This document shows positions 17,570 to 26,974 of a DNA stretch of 64,000 nucleotides, in pieces (positions within the stretch are counted from its first letter, which is position 1; the number at the start of each line of letters is the position of its first letter). A program made the translations under genes and the position numbers. The notes under the pieces are model-generated. The model was given only the letters and a program-made list of their open reading frames with translations. It made no database searches and was not told the DNA's origin. The stretch comes from Paenibacillus aceris (GTDB lineage: Bacteria; Bacillota; Bacilli; Paenibacillales; NBRC-103111): the NCBI RefSeq assembly GCF_017874035.1, contig NZ_JAGGKV010000013.1, positions 1 through 64,000 on the forward strand, in the 5' to 3' direction.

Positions 17570-19282
17570 ATGAAAAAAAGACCATGGAAATCCAGTCTGA
17601 CCGCGATTATGCTGGGCGCAATGATCGTGCAAGGAGGCACTGCCGTGTGGGCAGCCGATTCCGCGCCAGCACCTGTTGCTACTCCTACCGTTAATTATGG
17701 ACTAACAAGTGACATTCGCGCAGCAGTTAAAAGTGTAGCTGTGACGCCAACCGCGTCCGGCTCACAGCTTGCCGTCACAGTGCGCTTGTACAATGGAGGC
17801 GTCACTCAGAACCGAGTGCCTGAACACGAGCTTCGTGTTCAAACTTCGACAGGTGTTTCTTATACATTGAAACCAAGCGGGAGCAACAAAGAAGCATTGC
17901 AGCCTAAAGAAATCGGCGAACTTGTTTACATGACTGCCGTCGATACGAAGGAGATCGGCACAATCGATCAACTTTCGTTCGTTAATGTCGATGTTTATTC
18001 GTATCCGAAGCTTGAAACGACTTTACTGGCTATGCCGACTAAATCCGTATGGTACGGGGGGACCGGCAGCGCGGCGCTACAGAATCTCGACAATTTGGCA
18101 TGGGGACAATCGTTCTCCATTCCTGGCGTGAACTCCGGACTAACCTACTCGGCGGTTGAGGCTTCTATGCAAAACACGACGACAGGCCGCGTAGCGGTGG
18201 TTACGGTCCTTGCCAGCAATCCGGGCGCAGGCCGCGAAACGGTTCCTTCCTTCCGAATGGATGCCCAATCAGAAACCAAGAACTATGAAGGGAAACGTTC
18301 TGAAGCGGAACCTGTAACGTTGGAAGCTGGTGAGAAAAAATATATTCATTTTGCAATCCCGGTTGAAAATGGCGTGACATTGTCTAACCTGGTGGTTTTA
18401 TCAACGGACACCTTTGTTCCAAAGGGTGGAACCGAAGCTGCAACATTAGCTACAGGTAAGCTGGCTATTGCATGGCCGAAAGAACAAGGATCTTCAACAG
18501 CAGTTCCTTATACGATCGGTCAACCGATCGCGTTTGATGCTTTGACCAAAGTAGTCGATAAATCAACACAAGTATCCTTGATGGAACTTCATCTGCATGA
18601 GAATCCAGGCGAAGGTTTCAAAACAGCAGTAGCGAAGTTCAAACTAACAAATACGAGCACAACACCAATAGCGTTACCTGCCTTCATGTCGGAGTTGGTG
18701 AGTACGCAAGGTTTAACGTACCAAGGATCTCGCCAAGCTAATGTGACAGAAATGATGAACCCGGGACTTAGCTACGTCGTAAGCTACTCCTACATTGTTC
18801 CGCAATCGGAAACGGGAACTAGCTTTTCCTTGAAGCTGCTTGATGCTGTTGCTGCTGCGCCGTACACAACGACAATTGCAGCACTGCAAACGGATCTGCA
18901 GCAAGAAGAGACGGATTCAACGATTTCCTTGTATCCATTCGATCTGAAATTTAATGATGTGACGGTTAACTCGGTAACGACGCCTCAATTGACGTATTCT
19001 TACAAGGTTCGTCTGGATCTTGACATCAAACAAAATGAGAATGTCGTTGTAGACAATAACTTCTCCAAATTGAGATTCGAGATCGTCGATAGTGCAGGAC
19101 GTGTCATTGGCTCTAAAGATGCGGCTTTCACTGGTGACAATAAACTGATTAGCGGCGTACAAACGTTGGATGCTTCGAACATTACAACCGATCAATTTAG
19201 CTATCCATTCACAGTGAATGTGTATGAAACAATTGAAACGGCAAGTGGTACAGCAAAACGTTTATTGAAAGTTATTAAATAA
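17570..19282 (+). CDS. Exported protein encoded third in the RND operon, unknown function
   Basis: 570-residue protein with a clear type I signal peptide (MKKRPWKSS, hydrophobic core, cleavage after VWA-A near residue 28). The mature part is beta-rich, with repeated stretches of about 100 residues such as KFKLTNTSTTPIALPAF and VRLYNGG that look like conserved Ig-like/DUF4352-type 'additional partner' domains. ATG 17570 is chosen over 17564 because GAGGAG at 17555-17560 is then at proper spacing. Its place 36 bases after the adaptor suggests it is part of the same export system, perhaps as an extracellular or wall-bound component, but no such role is established. Confidence 0.7.
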   Translation: MKKRPWKSSLTAIMLGAMIVQGGTAVWAADSAPAPVATPTVNYGLTSDIRAAVKSVAVTPTASGSQLAVTVRLYNGGVTQNRVPEHELRVQTSTGVSYTLKPSGSNKEALQPKEIGELVYMTAVDTKEIGTIDQLSFVNVDVYSYPKLETTLLAMPTKSVWYGGTGSAALQNLDNLAWGQSFSIPGVNSGLTYSAVEASMQNTTTGRVAVVTVLASNPGAGRETVPSFRMDAQSETKNYEGKRSEAEPVTLEAGEKKYIHFAIPVENGVTLSNLVVLSTDTFVPKGGTEAATLATGKLAIAWPKEQGSSTAVPYTIGQPIAFDALTKVVDKSTQVSLMELHLHENPGEGFKTAVAKFKLTNTSTTPIALPAFMSELVSTQGLTYQGSRQANVTEMMNPGLSYVVSYSYIVPQSETGTSFSLKLLDAVAAAPYTTTIAALQTDLQQEETDSTISLYPFDLKFNDVTVNSVTTPQLTYSYKVRLDLDIKQNENVVVDNNFSKLRFEIVDSAGRVIGSKDAAFTGDNKLISGVQTLDASNITTDQFSYPFTVNVYETIETASGTAKRLLKVIK

Positions 19283-19292
19283 AGTGGATATC

Positions 19293-19321
19293 AAAAAAGC
19301 ACCCGTCCTGGGTGCTTTTTT
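19293..19321. terminator. Terminator between the RND operon and the convergent AraC gene
   Basis: Stem AAAAAAGCACCC / GGGTGCTTTTTT with a short loop; A-run and T-run on opposite sides allow use in both directions. Confidence 0.9.
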
Positions 19322-19332
19322 GCTGTATATGA

Positions 19333-20238
19333 TTAAACACGCGCCTTAACCGATTTCGCATAATCCGAGGGAGACATGCCAACCGTTTTCTTAAAGTCTC
19401 TGGAGAAATAGTGGATACTGGCATATCCGAGCATCGCGGCAATTTCCGTGAAATTGTACCGGCCTTCTCTGATATAGGTTTTGGCTTGTTCGATTTTCAG
19501 AGATTTGAACGCTTCTAAGACACCGGTTTGCATTTGTGACTGGAAAAGCTCCTTTAATCGGCTTTTTCCTAAGTGAAATGTCTGGCATAACTGATCCTGG
19601 GTAAAAGATTGAGAGAGATTTTCTTTTAAATAAGCGATAATTTGCTGAACGATGCGTTGTTCAGCTTTTTCTTTTTGCAGAGATGACTGCTTAATCTTGA
19701 TGGCTGCATCTAGGGTTGAAGAGGCTATCCTCTGATTACGAATCAACGTGATAAGCAGGGCTTCCAAGTACGATTTGATCATCTGCTCGCTGGCAAATGG
19801 CGCCTCTGGATTCCGCTCAAGAATATGAACGGAAGGTCTGTCAAAAGGAGGGAGAAATGCCTGAAACCCTTCCTGAATGATCAAGGATAGCATATTTCTT
19901 TCCCGATCTCCTAAAGGCAGAATTTTATTTTCAAAAGAAGACATCGCTTCTGACGCGCATTCGAAGGAAATGACAATAAGATTAGGCGGTTTATGTTCGT
20001 GCTTCACGCTTACGGTATGGAACTCTTCGGGTTTATGAAAAATCATATGTCCTTGCTGAAGCGTATGGATCTGATCGTCGGCCCGAACCTCCACCTCTCC
20101 TTTGTCGACATAAAGAATTTCCCAAAAGTCATGCTGTTCGCCGTCAAATACATATCCCTTCGCATACTCGAAATAGTGGAAGGAAATGAGGTTTTGAATG
20201 GTTATTGATTGTTGAAGTTGTATGCGTGGGAACTCCAT
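19333..20238 (-). CDS. AraC-family transcriptional regulator with cupin domain
   Basis: 301 residues. N-terminal cupin-type ligand-binding domain (DGEQHDFWEILYVDKGEVEV, then HKPEEFHTV), and C-terminal double helix-turn-helix with the AraC signature FTEIAAMLGYASIHYFSRDFKKTVGMSPSDY. It is divergent from the isomerase/dehydrogenase pair at 20393-22258 and is the likely regulator of that pair. The ligand is probably a sugar or polyol. Confidence 0.9.
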   Translation of the reverse strand: MEFPRIQLQQSITIQNLISFHYFEYAKGYVFDGEQHDFWEILYVDKGEVEVRADDQIHTLQQGHMIFHKPEEFHTVSVKHEHKPPNLIVISFECASEAMSSFENKILPLGDRERNMLSLIIQEGFQAFLPPFDRPSVHILERNPEAPFASEQMIKSYLEALLITLIRNQRIASSTLDAAIKIKQSSLQKEKAEQRIVQQIIAYLKENLSQSFTQDQLCQTFHLGKSRLKELFQSQMQTGVLEAFKSLKIEQAKTYIREGRYNFTEIAAMLGYASIHYFSRDFKKTVGMSPSDYAKSVKARV

Positions 20239-20360
20239 GCTGTCCGTCCTTTCTCAGGGCATTGTCGGTGATAGGACCCAGACTTATTTTAACATATTCG
20301 TTTTTGTAAAAGTGCAAATAAATCGGCTTTTTGGATAAATCTAATCCGGCTCGCCTCTTT

Positions 20361-20366
20361 TATAAT
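20361..20366 (+). promoter_or_regulatory. -10 element of the sugar isomerase/dehydrogenase operon
   Basis: TATAAT 27 bases before the start of the isomerase gene, without a good -35 at the normal distance, as expected of an activator-dependent promoter next to an AraC-type regulator. Confidence 0.5.
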
Positions 20367-20392
20367 AAAGGCAAGAGACGGAGGAGATAACG

Positions 20393-21235
20393 ATGAAAAA
20401 AGGGATCAATATTTGGTCATTTCCAGGCTCCATGAAGGTGGAGCAATGTATAGCATTAGCGAAGGATGCAGGATTCGACGGCATTGAGTTGGCTTTGAAC
20501 GAAACAGGAGAGCTCAGCCTGGAAAGCAATGAAAGCGAAATCAAACAGTACCGCAAGATTGCGGATGACCAAGGCATTGAACTAACGAGCTTAGCCAGTG
20601 GTTTGTATTGGACATACTCCTTAACAAGCGGGAATGCCGCTACACGCCAAAAAGCGAAAGACATCGTCAAAAAGCAGCTGGAAAGCGCAGCGATTTTGGG
20701 CGTAGATACAATTCTCGTTGTACCTGGTGCAGTTGGCGTAGATTTCATACCGGACTCCGAAGTAGTTCCTTATGATCAAGCGTACGATTACGCTTTGGAC
20801 GGTATTCGTGAGCTTTCAGAGGTTGCACAATCCTTGAAGGTGTCGATTGGCATCGAGAATGTTTGGAACAAATTTTTGTTATCGCCGCTTGAGTTGAGAG
20901 ACTTTATCGATAAAATCAATTCTCCGTATGTCGGATCTTACTTCGACGTTGGGAATGTCTTATTCTCCGGTTACCCGGAGCACTGGATTTCCATTTTAAA
21001 CAGCCGCATCAAAAAAGTGCATTTCAAAGATTACCGCCGCGCAGCGGGTGGCTTACACGGCTTCGTGGATCTGCTTGCCGGTGATGTGAATTATCCGGAA
21101 GTTCTGAAAGCACTGCAAGCAATTGGGTACGAGGACTATGTCATCGCCGAAATGATTCCTGGCTACACGCATCACGGTCAGCAAATTATTTATAATACAT
21201 CAGGTGCTATGGACGCAATTTTGGGGAGGAAATAA
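20393..21235 (+). CDS. Sugar phosphate isomerase/epimerase-like TIM barrel protein
   Basis: 280-residue xylose isomerase-like TIM barrel (IolE/hydroxypyruvate isomerase superfamily). Metal-ligand segments are recognisable: GIENVWNKFLLSP (Glu), SYFDVGNVLFSG (Asp), KVHFKDYRR (His/Asp) and YVIAEMIPG (Glu). Strong GGAGGAG ribosome site. Four bases before the next gene, a Gfo/Idh/MocA oxidoreductase, with which it should act on the same sugar or polyol. The exact substrate is not evident. Confidence 0.88.
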   Translation: MKKGINIWSFPGSMKVEQCIALAKDAGFDGIELALNETGELSLESNESEIKQYRKIADDQGIELTSLASGLYWTYSLTSGNAATRQKAKDIVKKQLESAAILGVDTILVVPGAVGVDFIPDSEVVPYDQAYDYALDGIRELSEVAQSLKVSIGIENVWNKFLLSPLELRDFIDKINSPYVGSYFDVGNVLFSGYPEHWISILNSRIKKVHFKDYRRAAGGLHGFVDLLAGDVNYPEVLKALQAIGYEDYVIAEMIPGYTHHGQQIIYNTSGAMDAILGRK

Positions 21236-21238
21236 GCC

Positions 21239-22258
21239 ATGTTGAAAATCGGATTAATTGGTTTAGGTTTTATGGGAAGAACGCACTTGGAAAATTATAT
21301 TCGCCTTGAGGCGGAAGGCGTTCCTATCAAAGTTGTAGCTTTGTGCGATGTTGATATTGCGAAGCTGGAAGGACATGCATCTGGTGGTAACATTGATACG
21401 GGATCATCCGGCATCGACTTCAGCGTCTACAATAAATATACGAGTGTTGCCGACATGCTTGAAAAAGAAGAACTTGATTGTGTAGACATGACCTTGCCTA
21501 CGTTTTTGCACAGAGATATTTCCATCCAATGCTTGAATCATGGCCTTCATGTTTTGTGTGAGAAGCCGATGGCGCTGAACGCAGATGAGTGTAAAGATAT
21601 GATTGAAGCTGCCGAAAAGAACGGCAAACAGCTGATGATCGGTCAATGCCTGCGTTTCTGGCCAGCCTATGAGTACTTGAAGCAAGCCGTTGCGAACGAA
21701 ACGTATGGCAAAGTGCTAGCCGGGTATTTCTACCGCGGCGGCGGTACGCCGACTTGGGGACCATGGCTGTTACAGAATGCCAAAAGCGGCGGAGCTCTCC
21801 TTGACATGCACGTTCATGACATCGATATGATTAACTGGTTGTTCGGTAAACCGGAATCCGTATCCAGCTTGGCTCGAAATGTTGTTCCAGGCAGCGGGTA
21901 TGACCTTGTTTCCACGAACTATTTGTATGAAGACGGCAAGGTCATTAACGCGCAAGCGGATTGGACGCTGCAAGGTGATTACGGCTTTGATATGCAATTC
22001 CGTGTTAACTTTGAAAAAGCGAACATTGTTTTCACCGCAGACGGCTTAAAAGTGAATGTGAACGATGGCCCTGGCTTCAGTCCAGAGATATCTGCAGAAA
22101 TGGGCTACTACCAGGAGCTAAAATATTTCGTTGAAACGTTAATTTCCGGACAAAGCGTTGCTACAGCCACACCTTTCAGTACGATGGACAGCATTGTGAT
22201 TGCAGAAGCTGAAATCGAGTCTGCAGACAATCGTGGGGCATGGGTTCGTGTAAAATAG
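21239..22258 (+). CDS. Gfo/Idh/MocA-family oxidoreductase
   Basis: 339 residues. N-terminal Rossmann fold with GLGFMGRTHLENY, the CEKPMALN motif carrying the catalytic Lys near residue 107, and the C-terminal alpha/beta domain with GGALLDMHVHDIDMINWLFG. It would oxidise or reduce a sugar, inositol or sugar acid with NAD(P). Coupled to the preceding isomerase; a terminator follows. It is not a close copy of the two Gfo/Idh proteins in the sialic acid island. Confidence 0.9.
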   Translation: MLKIGLIGLGFMGRTHLENYIRLEAEGVPIKVVALCDVDIAKLEGHASGGNIDTGSSGIDFSVYNKYTSVADMLEKEELDCVDMTLPTFLHRDISIQCLNHGLHVLCEKPMALNADECKDMIEAAEKNGKQLMIGQCLRFWPAYEYLKQAVANETYGKVLAGYFYRGGGTPTWGPWLLQNAKSGGALLDMHVHDIDMINWLFGKPESVSSLARNVVPGSGYDLVSTNYLYEDGKVINAQADWTLQGDYGFDMQFRVNFEKANIVFTADGLKVNVNDGPGFSPEISAEMGYYQELKYFVETLISGQSVATATPFSTMDSIVIAEAEIESADNRGAWVRVK

Positions 22259-22272
22259 GTTGTTAATCATAG

Positions 22273-22314
22273 AAACCTTGGACATCCTCGAAAGAGAGAT
22301 TTCCAAGGTTTTTT
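22273..22314 (+). terminator. Terminator after the isomerase/dehydrogenase operon
   Basis: Ten-base stem AAACCTTGGA / TCCAAGGTTT (22273-22282 with 22302-22311) and a T-run. Confidence 0.85.
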
Positions 22315-22392
22315 ATTGGATGATAGTAGCATTTGACTGAAATCGCTTACGTATCCTAAACTAAAGGCATTTGAAATTGAGGAGCACACACA

Positions 22393-23775
22393 ATGATAGA
22401 CACTCAATCAACAGCAACTTGGAAAAAACTCAGTCTATTCGCCGTTACATGGCCGATCTTCATTGATTCCGTTCTACGGATGATGCTCGGTACCGCGGAC
22501 GTGTTCATGCTCAGTCGGATCTCAGATGAAGTAACCGGAGCGGTCGGATTAGCGAATGAAATCATCGTCTTCTGCATCCTGATGTTTGGCTTCGTCGGAA
22601 TCGGAACGAGTGTAGCGGTCGCCCAAAATTTAGGTGCAGGCAGAGCGAAGGAAGCCAGCCGTATTTCTGCACTGGCCATTACCATTAACCTGATATTTGG
22701 TATCGCGGTCAGTGTTGTACTAGTGCTATTCGGGGAATCGATCATGCAGCTGATGAACTTGGCGCCGGATCAGATTGCTATTGCTAAGAAATACTTAAAC
22801 CTGATCAGCGCTTTTATCTGGATCGAAGCTTTGTCATATGCCGTATCTTCGGTGCTTCGTTCGAATGGTCAAACCAGAGATGTGATGTACGTGACACTCG
22901 GCGTGAACCTGGTTCATGTAGCCGGCAACAGCCTGCTCATTTTTGGAAACCTCGGCTTTCCGGAATGGGGAGTAACGGGGGCTGCTGTCTCCACTGTCAT
23001 AAGCCGTCTGCTTGGACTTATCGTGCTTTTTGTCATCTTATATCGCCGGATTCCGTTTCCGATTCGCTTCAAAGATTACCTTACATTTGATAAACGGATC
23101 GTGAAGCAAATTTTGAGCATCGGGCTCCCTTCGGCTGGCGAGCATCTGTCTTGGCAGTCTCAGTATTTAATGATCGTGAGCTTCGTTAATATCATCGGTC
23201 AAATTGCATTAAGTACCCATGTGTATGTCATGAATGTTACGAATTACTTTATGGCGCTGGGCATGGCGATCGGCATGGGCACGGAAATCATCGTCGGTCA
23301 TATGGTTGGTGCCGGTGAATTTAAGGCCGCCTACCATAAGTTAATTCGGAGTCTGCGGATTACCTTCTTACTGACCTTTGTGGTTGTAGGCATTGCTTCC
23401 ATCTTCCGCAAGGAACTGCTAGGGTTGTTTACGGATAATCCGGAAATTATCGCTATGGGTTCGGGGATTTTGTTGTTAAGCGTCATATTGGAACCTGGAC
23501 GTACCTTCAATCTTGTGGTTATTAATTCTCTCCGCGCTGCGGGTGATGCGAGATTTCCCGTTGCCATGGGGGTTCTATCTATGTGGGGCGTTGCGGTGCC
23601 GTTAGCGTACTGGCTCGGCATTCATATGGAGATGGGACTGCTAGGCGTGTGGATTGCTTTCGCTGTTGACGAGTGGTTGCGTGGTTTGATTATGTATCTG
23701 CGGTGGAGAAGCCGCGTATGGGAAAGTAAATCGCTGGTCAAACCAATCGGCGGAGGCGTCGTAGCCAAGTCATAA
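22393..23775 (+). CDS. MATE-family multidrug efflux transporter
   Basis: 460-residue, 12-helix cation-coupled drug/metabolite exporter in the plasma membrane. Two MatE repeats are seen: the N half with the ADVFMLSRISDEVTGAVGLANEI segment and the FVGIGTSVAVAQNLGAG motif, the C half with GLPSAGEHLSWQSQYLM and the MGTEIIVGHMVGAGE motif. GAGGAG precedes the start. Flanked by its own terminator. Substrate unknown. Confidence 0.92.
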   Translation: MIDTQSTATWKKLSLFAVTWPIFIDSVLRMMLGTADVFMLSRISDEVTGAVGLANEIIVFCILMFGFVGIGTSVAVAQNLGAGRAKEASRISALAITINLIFGIAVSVVLVLFGESIMQLMNLAPDQIAIAKKYLNLISAFIWIEALSYAVSSVLRSNGQTRDVMYVTLGVNLVHVAGNSLLIFGNLGFPEWGVTGAAVSTVISRLLGLIVLFVILYRRIPFPIRFKDYLTFDKRIVKQILSIGLPSAGEHLSWQSQYLMIVSFVNIIGQIALSTHVYVMNVTNYFMALGMAIGMGTEIIVGHMVGAGEFKAAYHKLIRSLRITFLLTFVVVGIASIFRKELLGLFTDNPEIIAMGSGILLLSVILEPGRTFNLVVINSLRAAGDARFPVAMGVLSMWGVAVPLAYWLGIHMEMGLLGVWIAFAVDEWLRGLIMYLRWRSRVWESKSLVKPIGGGVVAKS

Positions 23776-23776
23776 C

Positions 23777-23810
23777 CAAAAGCACAGAGCCCGAGGGCTC
23801 TGTGCTTTTG
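23777..23810 (+). terminator. Terminator after the MATE gene
   Basis: Fourteen-base stem AAAAGCACAGAGCC / GGCTCTGTGCTTTT with a short loop. The T-run is part of the right arm. Confidence 0.85.
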
Positions 23811-23913
23811 TGGGTTGGAGGTAGACATACACACGGCTGCTGGTGGCTGGTGTAATACTATTCTATTCAGCTTTCTGTTAAATAACTGGATGTTTGAAGG
23901 ATAGAGTAGAAAA

Positions 23914-23940
23914 AATGCTAGTGTCCCGATCACTGGGCTA
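23914..23940 (-). terminator. Weak terminator of the MerR-type gene
   Basis: On the minus strand a short AGTG / CACT hairpin flanked by GC pairs is followed by a T6 run about 20 bases after the MerR stop. The stem is short with a mismatch. Confidence 0.3.
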
Positions 23941-24705
23941 TTATTTCATATAACCGGTATAAATGTGTATGGCATCTCTCAGAAATTGTGCAGTTCCTGG
24001 TTGTTTGGCGTCATAGTAAGCTGTAAACCGTTCGTCATCCACATACATTTGGGCTAGACCGGCATGAGCTTCCTTGCTATATTCGCTCCAATAGTAGGAA
24101 AGCCATTGTTTATGCAAATCTGCTGCTCTTTGCGCGGCTTCGCTGGCAGGGTCACCCGTTTTGTATGCTTCTGCTAGAGAAGCGGTCACTTCATTCGCTA
24201 GACGCGTAACCTCGTCATGCTCTTCTGGCGTCATGTTTTTCACTTTTTGATTGGATGTATGAACGGCATCATCGCCATATTTCTCGCGGATTTCTTTCCC
24301 GTATTTGTTCTCGTTATCATCAATAAGCTGTTGTTTGAAGCCTTCAAATTTCTCTTTATTTGACATGGATAGTCTCCCTTCGGTTAAAGCAATCGTTTTT
24401 TCAACATTGGCAATCAGCGCATCAAGCTGAGCTCTTTTGTCAAGGAGCTGCTCACGGTGTTCTTTCAATGCTTTGGCTCCGTTAAAGGTGGGGGCGTTTA
24501 TCAATTCTTTGATGCGATCCAGATTGACACCTAATTCTCTGAAAAATAGAATCTGCTGAAGTCTATCAACCTCCGCCTGACCATAGATTCGGTATCCTGA
24601 GGAATTGATTCTTGCCGGCTTAAGAAGCTCAATTTCATCATAATAACGAAGCGTTCTGGTGCTTACGCCAGCCAACTTTCCGAGGCTTTGTACGGTGTAT
24701 TCCAT
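23941..24705 (-). CDS. MerR-family regulator with TipAS domain (Mta/TipA type)
   Basis: 254 residues. The N-terminal MerR winged helix reads YTVQSLGKLAGVSTRTLRYYDEIELLKPARI, followed by a coiled-coil dimerisation helix (residues ~80-115). The C-terminal TipAS-type antibiotic-recognition domain includes LHKQWLSYYWSEYSKEAHAGLAQMYVDDERFTAYYD. Proteins of this type are ligand-sensing activators of multidrug resistance genes. ATG 24705 is chosen because AGGAGGTGA is six bases upstream. The neighbouring MATE exporter (convergent) and LysE-type exporter (divergent) are plausible targets. Confidence 0.9.
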   Translation of the reverse strand: MEYTVQSLGKLAGVSTRTLRYYDEIELLKPARINSSGYRIYGQAEVDRLQQILFFRELGVNLDRIKELINAPTFNGAKALKEHREQLLDKRAQLDALIANVEKTIALTEGRLSMSNKEKFEGFKQQLIDDNENKYGKEIREKYGDDAVHTSNQKVKNMTPEEHDEVTRLANEVTASLAEAYKTGDPASEAAQRAADLHKQWLSYYWSEYSKEAHAGLAQMYVDDERFTAYYDAKQPGTAQFLRDAIHIYTGYMK

Positions 24706-24860
24706 CTGTTCACCTCCTGACAACTTAACTGTACAGCTTTACGCAGCGTCAATGTCAAACACTTTTTTTACAGCTTCAGATATGCTCAAAGTTATACAAG
24801 CCTTGTTCGAGGAATAGGATAATACGAGCCTAGGAGCTTGTATGTCTAACCAACGAATGG
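24706..24860. promoter_or_regulatory. Divergent control region between the MerR and LysE genes
   Basis: Toward the MerR gene there is TTGACG followed after 18 bases by TTAAGT, with the palindrome CTGTACAG in the spacer, which resembles the long-spacer promoters that MerR proteins act on. Toward the LysE gene an inverted repeat TACAAGC (24795-24801) / GCTTGTA (24836-24842) flanks an AT-rich stretch. Neither is proven. Confidence 0.35.
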
Positions 24861-25496
24861 GTGAATGACATGTATGTGATGTTAAGTTTTTTACTGCTGG
24901 GATTATCACTTTCCGCACCAATCGGTCCCATTAATGCAGCTATGTTGGATAAAGGCATAAAGCGCGGCTTTATGCATGCTTGGATGGTAGGCGTTGGAGG
25001 AATGATTGCTGACGTTATTTTGATTACCCTCATTTATTTCGGTCTTGTACATTTTTTAACAACACCTTTTATGAAGACGTTTCTATGGTTATTCGGTTGT
25101 TTTATTTTACTCTATTCAGGAATCGAGAGCGTAATTGGCGCCGGTAAAATGAAAGATCCAGCGTATAGGTCGGAAGAGACGCTAACCAGATCTTTCTTCA
25201 CAGGCTTAATGATGGCGCTCAGTTCTCCCTTATCCATCCTTTTTTGGTTAGGCATCTATGGGTCGGTGTTAGCGGAGACAGTTGCTAAATATGATAGAAA
25301 CCATGTGTTATTGTACACGGGGATCATGTTCGTAGGGATCATACTTTGGGATCTCATTATGGCTTCATTAGCCAGTATATTTCGCAATTATGTTACGCCT
25401 CGCGGGCTCTCACTGATCTCAATCATCTCAGGACTTTCCCTGATCGGTTTTGGGCTGCATTTTGGATTAAAAGCTTTTCAGGCACTGTTTGCTTAA
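24861..25496 (+). CDS. LysE/RhtB-family exporter
   Basis: 211-residue, six-helix membrane protein exporting amino acids or small metabolites. The family hallmark GLSLSAPIGPINAAMLDKGIKRGF is at residues ~17-40, and the second conserved part GLMMALSSPLSILFWLGIYG is at ~115-134. The start is GTG 24861 or ATG 24870; both are preceded by only a weak GGGTGA-like ribosome site. The stop is two bases from the stop of the convergent permease, with no terminator between. Confidence 0.88.
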   Translation: MNDMYVMLSFLLLGLSLSAPIGPINAAMLDKGIKRGFMHAWMVGVGGMIADVILITLIYFGLVHFLTTPFMKTFLWLFGCFILLYSGIESVIGAGKMKDPAYRSEETLTRSFFTGLMMALSSPLSILFWLGIYGSVLAETVAKYDRNHVLLYTGIMFVGIILWDLIMASLASIFRNYVTPRGLSLISIISGLSLIGFGLHFGLKAFQALFA

Positions 25497-25498
25497 CG

Positions 25499-26899
25499 TT
25501 ATGTAGCGCCTTCGCGATTGTTGCGTTTAGGTTTGGACCTATTGTCAGCACTGTAAGAGGCTATGGTTCCGTGCGCATTCTTCTTCCATTTGAAACTCAG
25601 TCCAAACGTCACAAGGCCAATAATTGCGAGAAATAAGAGGCTGATCCAGAATCCCGGCCTGCTTGTAGAATGGAAGACGGTGCCCGTAATAGCAGTAAGG
25701 ATGAGTAGCATGCCTGTATATCTTTTGGTCTTCCCCCATGCCGATAAGCGCAACAAACGTCCTGATGAAAGAAGGATGAACAGCCAATTCATTAGCAGCA
25801 TAATGCCTGCAGCCGTTGTGATATAAGTGTATAGTTCTTCTGGTAGCAAAAGAGCCATAAGCACCGCTGCCGTTATCCCTCCGATTGTAAATCCAACGGC
25901 GGGTAACGGCATTTTGCGTTTTCCGGTTGTTCGTTTCGCGAATATCGCAGGAGCATTGTGACTCTCAGCTAACGCAACAAGAATCGTTGTGACAGCAAAA
26001 AGGGAGGCGACCATCGTCGAAAATCCGGCAATGATTAAGATCGCGTTAAATACATGGGGGACAAAAGGAAGCTTGTACGAGTTTAATGCAGTTTGAAAAG
26101 GGCTCTCTTTGCCTTGCAGTGCATGCGGGGGGACCAAGGCAAGAACAAGAGCTAAAGAGGCGATATAAATGATAGTTAGTAGTAAGATCATCATGTTTCC
26201 GGCTTTTGGGGCATCTTCGGGCCGTTTTAATCTGGCAGCCATTATGCCCATGATTTCAATACCGCCAAACGCATAAAAGGCATAGATGAAGGAAGACCAT
26301 ATCCCAAGCAGCCCTTTAGGCAAAAAGGCTTCGCTCGAGGTGGGGAACTTCGGTGGAAAAGTGCCTGAAATAAATCCAAAGACGGCTGTGCCTGCGATGA
26401 TCACAAACATCACGATGGCAGATACTTTGATAATGGCAAAGACATGCTCAGCGCGTTCAAAAACATGCGTACCGAGCAGTATAACGCCAAGACCTAATAG
26501 GGCGTAGGCCGTCGCAAAAACCCACATCGGTATCCCAGGGAACCAGAAGCGGGTGAAAAAGGATAAAGCTGTTAATTGGCTCCCCATAATTAAAAGCTCA
26601 GAGCACCAATAGACCCAACCGCTGCTGAAACCAGCCCAGCGTCCAAATGCTTTGGCGGCATAGGCTTGAAACGAACCTTGCTCAGGATCGGTTCCTGTCA
26701 TCCGGGCTAAGACGTCGAAGACAATATAAGTGCCAAAGGCAGCAAGTATAAACATGAAAATGACAGAAGCGCCGCCCATTTGAATCCCAATTCCGGAGCC
26801 AAGAAAGTAACCGGTACCAATCGTACAAGCGACTCCGAGCAGGCTCAACTGCCACCACTTCATCCCTCTGGACGTATTCCTTTTCATATTGCCGGACAT
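25499..26899 (-). CDS. APC-superfamily amino acid permease
   Basis: 466 residues, about 12 membrane helices. The N-terminal WWQLSLLGVACTIGTGYFLGSGIGI carries the unwound helix-1 substrate motif, and the FIYAFYAFGGIEIMGIMAARLKRPEDAPK segment is the conserved loop. Imports or exchanges amino acids. GTAGGAGG ribosome site; ATG 26899. The Rieske protein gene lies 75 bases upstream on the same strand with a promoter between. Specificity unknown. Confidence 0.92.
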   Translation of the reverse strand: MSGNMKRNTSRGMKWWQLSLLGVACTIGTGYFLGSGIGIQMGGASVIFMFILAAFGTYIVFDVLARMTGTDPEQGSFQAYAAKAFGRWAGFSSGWVYWCSELLIMGSQLTALSFFTRFWFPGIPMWVFATAYALLGLGVILLGTHVFERAEHVFAIIKVSAIVMFVIIAGTAVFGFISGTFPPKFPTSSEAFLPKGLLGIWSSFIYAFYAFGGIEIMGIMAARLKRPEDAPKAGNMMILLLTIIYIASLALVLALVPPHALQGKESPFQTALNSYKLPFVPHVFNAILIIAGFSTMVASLFAVTTILVALAESHNAPAIFAKRTTGKRKMPLPAVGFTIGGITAAVLMALLLPEELYTYITTAAGIMLLMNWLFILLSSGRLLRLSAWGKTKRYTGMLLILTAITGTVFHSTSRPGFWISLLFLAIIGLVTFGLSFKWKKNAHGTIASYSADNRSKPKRNNREGAT

Positions 26900-26929
26900 T
26901 AAGCCTCCTACAGCCGTTTATTTGATAAC

Positions 26930-26945
26930 AACAGCTGTTATTATA
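26930..26945 (-). promoter_or_regulatory. -10 element with adjoining palindrome before the permease gene
   Basis: On the minus strand TATAAT (26945-26940) is directly followed by the 10-base perfect palindrome AACAGCTGTT (26939-26930), placed where a repressor would cover the transcription start of the permease gene. Confidence 0.45.
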
Positions 26946-26974
26946 GCTTGACCACTGGTAAAATATACGTTGAG

